Shown here one piece after another: positions 33,701-38,328 of a stretch of 38,328 bases of DNA. Numbering within the stretch: position 1 is the stretch's first letter; each line of letters starts with the position of its first letter. The position numbers and the translations under genes are program-made. A model generated the notes under the pieces. The model searched no databases. It had not been told where the DNA came from and saw only the letters and a program-made list of their open reading frames with translations. Origin of the DNA: Formivibrio sp. (GTDB lineage Bacteria; Pseudomonadota; Gammaproteobacteria; Burkholderiales; Chitinibacteraceae); the NCBI GenBank assembly GCA_031291275.1, contig JARLJJ010000143.1, forward strand, positions 1 through 38,328, read 5' to 3'.

Positions 33701-34578
33701 TACCCACCAAGACTTCGCGCGCGCTGCTGGACCTCGATGATGCCAATATGGTGCCGGTGATCCGCAACCCGCAGCAGCAGGACGAGCAGGATGCGGTGTT
33801 CTACTTCCCCGGCTGTGGTTCGGAACGGCTGTTCAGCCAGGTCGGGCTCGCCACGCAGGCCATGCTCTGGCATGTCGGGGCCACCACGGTATTGCCGCCA
33901 GGCTATTTGTGCTGCGGTTATCCGCAAACGTCTTCCGGCTTCGAAGACAAGGGCGAAAAAATCACCACGGAAAACCGTGTGCTGTTTCACCGCGTGGCCA
34001 ATACGCTCAACTATCTCGACATCAAGACGGTGATCGTGTCCTGCGGCACCTGCATGGACCAGTTGCTGAAATACCGCTTCGAGGAGATTTTCCCTGGCTG
34101 CCGCCTGCTCGATATCCACGAATACCTGATGGAAAAGGGCATGACGCTGGATGGGGTCAACGGCACACGTTACATGTACCACGAGCCCTGCCATACCCCG
34201 ATGAAGCAGTACAAGGGCATTGATGTCGCCAACAAGTTGATGGGGGCACCCGTCACCTTGAATGATCGATGCTGCGGTGAATCCGGCACCTTTGCCGTTG
34301 CTCGCCCGGATATCGCCACGCAAGTACGCTTTCGCAAGCAGGAAGAAATGCAGCAGGGTGCCGCGGCATTGCGCCTCGAGTCCGGAGAAAAAACCCCGGT
34401 CAAGATCCTCACCTCCTGTCCTTCCTGTCTGCAGGGACTCTCTCGCTACAACGATGATGCCGGCACCGAGGCTGATTACATCGTGGTGGAAATGGCGCGC
34501 AAGCTGCTGGGTGAAGACTGGTTGCCAAAATATGTAGAACAGGCGCGAAACGGCGGTATTGAACGCGTTTTGCTGTAA
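30730..34578 (+). CDS. DUF3683-type FAD/Fe-S/CCG dehydrogenase, probable D-2-hydroxyacid (D-lactate-like) oxidase
   Basis: 1282 aa, cytoplasmic face. An N-terminal DUF3683-like region (about 1-150) precedes a PCMH FAD-binding domain with [11 protein letters not shown] (197-207), then the FAD-oxidase C-terminal domain with [14 protein letters not shown] and GEHGIG. Two 4Fe-4S motifs follow (C815, C818, C821, C825 and C877, C880, C883, C887). Last comes a GlpC/HdrD-like cysteine-rich part with CCG (C1061-C1062), SCGTCMD, HEPCH, CCGESG (C1181-C1182) and SCPSC. This fuses what GlcD and GlcF or Dld and its Fe-S partners do separately, passing electrons from a 2-hydroxyacid to the respiratory chain. 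Substrate is inferred only. GGAGA precedes the ATG. Confidence 0.88.
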   Translation: MAELTTAPERLREIPYNYTSFSDREIVIRLLGHDAWDTLDALRRERRTGRSARMLFEVLGDIWVVKRNPYLQDEQLENPQRLKLLIEAIRHRLNEIDKRRQDNDKVEHLLASAHKAVDAFEQEFRDIADLRRKILQRMARLTRRDNICFDGLARVSHVTDATDWRVEYPFVVLNPDTEAEMAPLVAACIELGLTVIPRGGGTGYTGGAVPLTPMSAVINTEKLDRHNGVEYIRIPGVAHDVATIQCGAGVVTRRVMDTAESAGLVFAVDPTSADASCIGGNVAMNAGGKKAVLWGTALDNLVSWKMVDPDGNWLFTERLDHNLGKIHDAEKVTFRVSRFKPDGTTLIEEKLIETPGSVFRKEGLGKDVTDKFLCGIPGVQKEGCDGLITSARFVLHRMPQHVRTVCLEFFGTVAQATPAIVEITQLFAGKPAAVLAGLEHLDWRYVRAVGYSTKAKHRGRPKMVLIADIASDDENAVGEAASQVVRIANARGGEGFTAVTAESRKKFWADRSNTAAIARHTNAFKVNEDVVIPLPRLGDYSDAIERINIELSIANKLKLLTRLADFFTAGHLPVTTPGEKPVLLDELIGDRREAALELIEATRARWQWQLAHLDAPLTDYLGAFPAAPLEKTCTEPHNVFTALRDFFLRVSWKREVLTSLQDLFSGTADEPILRAVGEIQRKNLKGRVFVALHMHAGDGNVHTNIPVNSDDYEMLQTAHGAVARIMQVARDLGGVISGEHGIGITKYEFLSREELAPFEAYKQQIDPDGHFNKGKLLPGSDLTNAYTPSFNLLGAESLILEASDLGAISESIKDCLRCGKCKPVCTTHVPRANLLYSPRNKILATGLLTEAFLYEEQTRRGISLKHFSELADVADHCTVCHRCVTPCPVKIDFGDVSVAMRNFLRKEGKKPFNPGTALGMAFLTMKDPATIKLLRTGMISIGYRAQRLGHAIGRRLGITGSSVKQPPATLGRPDIKTQIIHFINKPLPAKVPTKTSRALLDLDDANMVPVIRNPQQQDEQDAVFYFPGCGSERLFSQVGLATQAMLWHVGATTVLPPGYLCCGYPQTSSGFEDKGEKITTENRVLFHRVANTLNYLDIKTVIVSCGTCMDQLLKYRFEEIFPGCRLLDIHEYLMEKGMTLDGVNGTRYMYHEPCHTPMKQYKGIDVANKLMGAPVTLNDRCCGESGTFAVARPDIATQVRFRKQEEMQQGAAALRLESGEKTPVKILTSCPSCLQGLSRYNDDAGTEADYIVVEMARKLLGEDWLPKYVEQARNGGIERVLL

Positions 34579-34600
34579 ACCATCCGCTCTTTGCCGGGTC

Positions 34601-34630
34601 AAAGGGCTGTACATTGTGTACAGCCCTTTT
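34601..34630 (+). terminator. intrinsic terminator after the dehydrogenase
   Basis: A 13-bp perfect stem (34601-34613 with 34617-34629), loop TTG, ending in TTTT. Lies 22 bases past the dehydrogenase stop. Confidence 0.88.
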
Positions 34631-34690
34631 CCATTGAGTACAAAGACCTATAATACTGAGAATCAAACCCAAAGAGTACGACCCCACACC

Positions 34691-36301
34691 ATGAGCCTTG
34701 ATGCCATCCCCCTCCCTTCTGTCGGGAATGAACCACCATTCGCAGACGTACGCGGGGCTAGGGAATGGCTGAAGCTGCTGCCGCTGATCAACACCCGGCA
34801 GTCTTGCCATGAGCTGGATGAAATATTCAGCAAGCTCAATGCCAGTCGAATCGACGCCGTCGAGCTACTCAAAAGTCTTGAATTATTGCGCGAAGCAACC
34901 CACACCACTCAAGCCGGACTGCTTCCCCATTACACCGGTCGCCCATTGCCCTTGCTCGCGCAAGAAGCGCAGCACTGGCATGAGGCTCAAGCGCTCTGGG
35001 CGCACCTGGAAACAGCTTATGCACGTTGCTGGCGCGCCGCACGAGAGGGTCATCCCGGGCTGATCGAGCATCACGCACTGATTGCCGAACGCACCCTGCG
35101 TTATGGGTCGTATGTAGCACGCGGTTATCTACTGGTTTACCGTTCCGTTCCCACTGAAGTTTGGCAACGTTTGTTTACCCGTTACCAACTGGTTGAGGAG
35201 GCAGGTCTTGCCCGACACACGGTACGCGACAGCCTGATCGAAATTCACTGTTCGACCATGCCACAGTCGATGCTGATCCGCATCCTGTTGCTCGCAGGCA
35301 GTGGGGTACGCCAACTTTCCAGCAAGCACTTGCTCTGGCTTGACCGTGCTCTGGAACTGCTGTCCACCCGCACCACCCTGATGCCCCGGGCACCCGCGCC
35401 GCAAGGGAAAACCAGCCTGCAAATTGATTTGGCGGCTCCCGCACCGGCATTGCGTGCCAGCAGACCTCTGGATGGCGCCAGCGTACGCGAAATCGATACC
35501 CTGGCACTGGCCCAAGTACTCAGCAAACGGATCAAATCGCTGCGCGAGGGCGAACTTCCGCAACGGCTCGGCTTAGGCACCGAACTGGCTCCGCAAGCCG
35601 CTGAAGCGTTGTTGACGGATATTTATCGACGCTGGTGCGAATTGCCTACCGAGTTGCCCTTTCGGCGTCAGAGCGGTTCGCGGCCGATTCAAGTGGAATC
35701 AAGTCTCGTAGATCTGAATCGCCTGCTTGCCGGGGACAAGCTGCCGCCCGTACCCGAAGAAAACATACAACTGGACCGGCGCGCACTGGAAGAATTACGT
35801 CTTTTCGGCCAAACCAGCGCCAGCATCCGCCCCGTGCAGCATCCTGTTGTGCATACCGAACAGTGGGAACTCTTGCGTGAGACGGCGCAGGAAATTCTGC
35901 TGGCTCGGCCCCAAGACAGTACTACGCGAATTCATGTGCACCAATTGCTGGGCGTGACGCTGGAAGGCACGCCCTTGGCGGGGGTAACACGTTCGCTGGA
36001 AGAGACCGACATGCAACTCCACGTCGGCATGCGACTATTGCCAGGCACCCCGCAACCGGCACTGGCTCGTCCTTCAGATTTGGTTCGCCTGGGGCAAAGG
36101 AATTACAGCGAAATCCTGCTTCTCCCGGCCGTTCCCTCCTTGAAATCGCAAGCCAGTCTGATCCTGCCCAGTGGCTGGCATCGCCAGAGTCGCCAACTGG
36201 ACATCTGGGATGGCACCCTTCTCTACCGCGTGCGCCTAATTCAGGCACTGGAACGCGGCAGTAATTTCGAACGGGTGCTTTACGCCCCGGTCGGCAGCTG
36301 A
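34691..36301 (+). CDS. hypothetical protein (536 aa)
   Basis: Not recognised. The N-terminal part (to about 230) is helical and rich in Leu, Ala and Arg. A Pro/Ala-rich linker follows at about 232-262, then a helical middle section and a C-terminal part with beta character (GMRLLPGTPQP, YSEILLLPAV, QASLILPSGWHRQSRQLDIW, RVRLIQALERGSNFERVLY), somewhat like a PilZ-type or other small barrel but without a clear RxxxR and DxSxxG pair. No signal peptide or membrane segment. The open frame begins at 34559, overlapping the previous gene, but ATG 34691 lies after the terminator and is preferred. It stands alone between a terminator and a converging gene. Confidence 0.75.
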   Translation: MSLDAIPLPSVGNEPPFADVRGAREWLKLLPLINTRQSCHELDEIFSKLNASRIDAVELLKSLELLREATHTTQAGLLPHYTGRPLPLLAQEAQHWHEAQALWAHLETAYARCWRAAREGHPGLIEHHALIAERTLRYGSYVARGYLLVYRSVPTEVWQRLFTRYQLVEEAGLARHTVRDSLIEIHCSTMPQSMLIRILLLAGSGVRQLSSKHLLWLDRALELLSTRTTLMPRAPAPQGKTSLQIDLAAPAPALRASRPLDGASVREIDTLALAQVLSKRIKSLREGELPQRLGLGTELAPQAAEALLTDIYRRWCELPTELPFRRQSGSRPIQVESSLVDLNRLLAGDKLPPVPEENIQLDRRALEELRLFGQTSASIRPVQHPVVHTEQWELLRETAQEILLARPQDSTTRIHVHQLLGVTLEGTPLAGVTRSLEETDMQLHVGMRLLPGTPQPALARPSDLVRLGQRNYSEILLLPAVPSLKSQASLILPSGWHRQSRQLDIWDGTLLYRVRLIQALERGSNFERVLYAPVGS

Positions 36302-36413
36302 GCGGCCCGAATAACTGCCCATATCCTCAGCTTAATGCCAAGCCAGTTTCAATTACTTGGTAACAAGTCGGCATGTGACAGGTTGTCCCTGACAATTCAT
36401 CACGAAGGGCATT

Positions 36414-37352
36414 TCAGGCCCACGCCAACCATGCCCCCGCCGACACACTTAAAACAAGCAGACTCGTGACCAGTGGCCGCAGGAAACCGGGCTTGGCGAC
36501 CGATGACTCAGTCAGCTCTGCGACTTGGGCGGCTTCTCGCCAAAGAGCAAGACAGGCATCGATCGCTTCCGTGGCAATGGCAAAGTAAGCCTCTGGCGTG
36601 ATATCAATTTTTTCGGGGCCAACAATACGGGCGGAAATCACATTCAGGAGTGCATGAACTTTGTCACGGCAGGTCGCGCTCGGCGCCTGCAAAGACAAGG
36701 ACTCCAGCGCCGTAACTGCGCGCGACAAGTTCTCGCGCATGCGCTGTTCAAGAAAAGTGAGCCGAATACGCCCTACTGCGCCAATTTTTCCTCGTGCGGC
36801 AAAACCTGATCCCAACGCGCGGGCCTGACCGATGCATTCAGTCAGCAGCGGCAAGCGCAACAGCAAGGACTCCGCAGGGAACAAAACCCCGGCCCGCCGA
36901 TTTTCCAGCAGCCCCGCCCGTTCCCCCACATCGCCGAGTACATACAAAATCTGTTGGATCAGCGCGGTATGTTCGTTAAAACTTGCTTCGGGAGTCAATG
37001 TTTGCACGGTGGTATGCAATTGTCGCCACGTTTTCTGAACAGAAGCAAAGCGCCATCCACTGGCCGCAAGTTCAGGTGCTTCATTCAAGACATGCGCCAG
37101 AACAACCATGGCCTGACCAATTTCCTGCTGCTTGGCTGCCAGACGCGAGATAAATCGCTGATCGCCATTCAATAATGCAGCAGCAATCCCGCGATGCTGT
37201 TGCGCCACGGTCATCAAAGTCACCCCGGCGCGCACGGCAGACAAGCCACTTTGCCTGCGACGGGAATCTTCTTTTTCCTGGCGCATTTGCGACCAATTCA
37301 ATACCGACGTTGCGCCGAACAGCACGCTCATCCCTGCAATGATTACTGCCAT
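36414..37352 (-). CDS. membrane sensor-like protein next to an MCP
   Basis: 312 aa. A membrane helix at the N-terminus (about 2-19), a long helical region, and a second helix at the extreme C-terminus (about 290-312), with nothing after it. The segment VAQQHRGIAAALLNGDQRF resembles the QxxRG helix of nitrate/nitrite-sensing (NIT) or four-helix-bundle sensor domains. There is no HAMP, kinase or MCP output domain. AGGAG precedes ATG 37352, which is preferred to the longer frame that overlaps the upstream gene. It starts 22 bases after the MCP gene stops, so it is probably cotranscribed and may be an accessory sensor for it. Confidence 0.7.
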   Translation of the reverse strand: MAVIIAGMSVLFGATSVLNWSQMRQEKEDSRRRQSGLSAVRAGVTLMTVAQQHRGIAAALLNGDQRFISRLAAKQQEIGQAMVVLAHVLNEAPELAASGWRFASVQKTWRQLHTTVQTLTPEASFNEHTALIQQILYVLGDVGERAGLLENRRAGVLFPAESLLLRLPLLTECIGQARALGSGFAARGKIGAVGRIRLTFLEQRMRENLSRAVTALESLSLQAPSATCRDKVHALLNVISARIVGPEKIDITPEAYFAIATEAIDACLALWREAAQVAELTESSVAKPGFLRPLVTSLLVLSVSAGAWLAWA

Positions 37353-37374
37353 GATGGGTCTCCTGGTGGGTAAC

Positions 37375-38328
37375 TCAGATTTTGAAACGCAGGACTGCGC
37401 CACGCAGACCCGAAGACAATTCCTCCAGATAACGCGCAACGGCGACCGCCTCACTACTGGCAGCATGATTTTCTTGTGCTTTGGTGGCAATCAGCGCCAT
37501 ATTGCTTACTGCATGGCAGCTGGCATCACTTTGCTCGTTGGTAGCCGCAGCAATCGAGCAGATTTGCTCACGAGTGCGGTGCACGCCCTCACGAATACCC
37601 GCCAGCGACAGTGCTGCCTGCTGGGCAAGAGACACGCCCCGCTCAGCCTTAGCCCGGCCTTCATCCATACGCAGCACAGTTGTATTGATTTCGGTGCGGA
37701 TTGCTTCGATCATCCGGCTGATTTCAGCCGTCGCGCCACTGGTACGTTCTGCGAGTTTTCTCACTTCGTCCGCAACCACTGCAAAACCGCGGCCTTGCTC
37801 GCCAGCCCGAGCCGCTTCAATTGCAGCGTTAAGTGCCAGCAAATTGGTCTGATCTGCGATGCCACGTATCACGCCGACGATGCCCCCGATTTCACTGGAA
37901 CGAACCCCGAGAGAACCGATCAATTGCGAGAGATGTGAAACCGAATCACACAGACCGGCCATTTCGGCGCCCGCCTGTCCGACGACACCCACCCCGTCCT
38001 GGACCAGCCCTTCAGAATGATCGGCGATTATCTCTGTATCTTTGGCACTGGCAGCGACAGACGCCACATTGCCCCGAATCTGTTCCATGACGCCAGCAGA
38101 AGCGTTGGAAATTTCACTTTGCGCGGCCGCCCCTTTCTGGACATTTCCTGATGCCGTCGCCAGCTCGGTCGCCGCGCTGGCGACTTCTTCAGCGGCACCG
38201 CGCACGTCCGCAATCAAGCGGCCATTTTCTCGCGCCATTTCATTGAGCCGTCTTGCCACCTTGGCCAACTCGTCTCGACCATCCACCGCAACCCGCGCCA
38301 GCAAATCCCCTTCAGCCAGTCGTTGCAC
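37375..38328 (-). CDS. methyl-accepting chemotaxis protein, C-terminal part (runs off window)
   Basis: Only the last 317 residues are in the window; the sensor part lies beyond the right edge. The fragment opens with the end of a HAMP domain ([13 protein letters not shown]), continues as a long coiled coil, and carries the invariant hairpin tip [20 protein letters not shown] plus [18 protein letters not shown] that binds CheA and CheW. It ends without an NWETF-type tether pentapeptide, so any CheR/CheB docking must occur elsewhere. It heads an operon with the sensor-like gene that follows. Confidence 0.94.
   Translation of the reverse strand: MQRLAEGDLLARVAVDGRDELAKVARRLNEMARENGRLIADVRGAAEEVASAATELATASGNVQKGAAAQSEISNASAGVMEQIRGNVASVAASAKDTEIIADHSEGLVQDGVGVVGQAGAEMAGLCDSVSHLSQLIGSLGVRSSEIGGIVGVIRGIADQTNLLALNAAIEAARAGEQGRGFAVVADEVRKLAERTSGATAEISRMIEAIRTEINTTVLRMDEGRAKAERGVSLAQQAALSLAGIREGVHRTREQICSIAAATNEQSDASCHAVSNMALIATKAQENHAASSEAVAVARYLEELSSGLRGAVLRFKI

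Noticed and set aside
1..38328. CRISPR array, rRNA or insertion sequence
   Set aside because: No regularly spaced direct repeats of CRISPR type, no rRNA-like sequence and no transposase gene or terminal inverted repeats were found.

Overview
The window looks like a chromosomal segment of a betaproteobacterium that carries one recent integrative element. The chromosomal genes are mostly recognisable Gram-negative housekeeping, envelope and signalling genes: an L-Ara4N (arn) cluster, sbcB, yebC, a SulP transporter, a DUF3683-type FAD/Fe-S dehydrogenase, c-di-GMP proteins and an MCP. The betaproteobacterial placement is inferred from protein style and gene content. I cannot name a genus.

Region 1 (62-8976) is a tRNA-His(GUG) gene with an element of about 8.8 kb inserted at its 3' end. 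A 23-bp copy of the tRNA 3' end recurs at 8954-8976, which gives clear attL and attR sites. The tyrosine integrase lies directly inside attL. Next come a leftward group (lipoprotein, 73-aa protein, serine recombinase) and a rightward group (two related small proteins, a 59-aa protein and a probable replication initiator with hairpins upstream). The cargo next to attR is a two-gene type II restriction-modification system resembling XcyI/Cfr9I, which would recognise CCCGGG. I see no relaxase, conjugation or virion genes. The element therefore looks like a small self-excising, possibly self-replicating integrative element that carries R-M.

Region 2 (8982-12056) holds a polyamine-synthase-like membrane protein and an AlaX-type tRNA-editing protein. 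Region 3 (12025-20761) is a complete route to 4-amino-4-deoxy-L-arabinose modification of lipid A. A tightly overlapping leftward operon runs arnT, arnE/F-like, arnB, arnC, then the two halves of arnA as separate genes. ugd, which supplies the UDP-glucuronate precursor, is divergent from it, and arnD converges on ugd across a shared terminator. Together these predict resistance to cationic peptides and polymyxin.

Region 4 (20949-28744) carries sbcB, yebC, a membrane CHASE4-like/GAF/GGDEF/EAL protein with a degenerate GGDEF motif, and two tandem TPR proteins, the second with an active-looking GGEEF domain. Region 5 (28830-38328) carries a SulP anion transporter, a 1282-aa FAD/Fe-S/CCG dehydrogenase, an unrecognised 536-aa protein, a membrane sensor-like protein and the C-terminal part of a methyl-accepting chemotaxis protein that runs off the right edge.

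Start codons were re-chosen where an internal start had a better ribosome binding site or matched the family N-terminus. All identifications are from reading the sequence. No database search was run.
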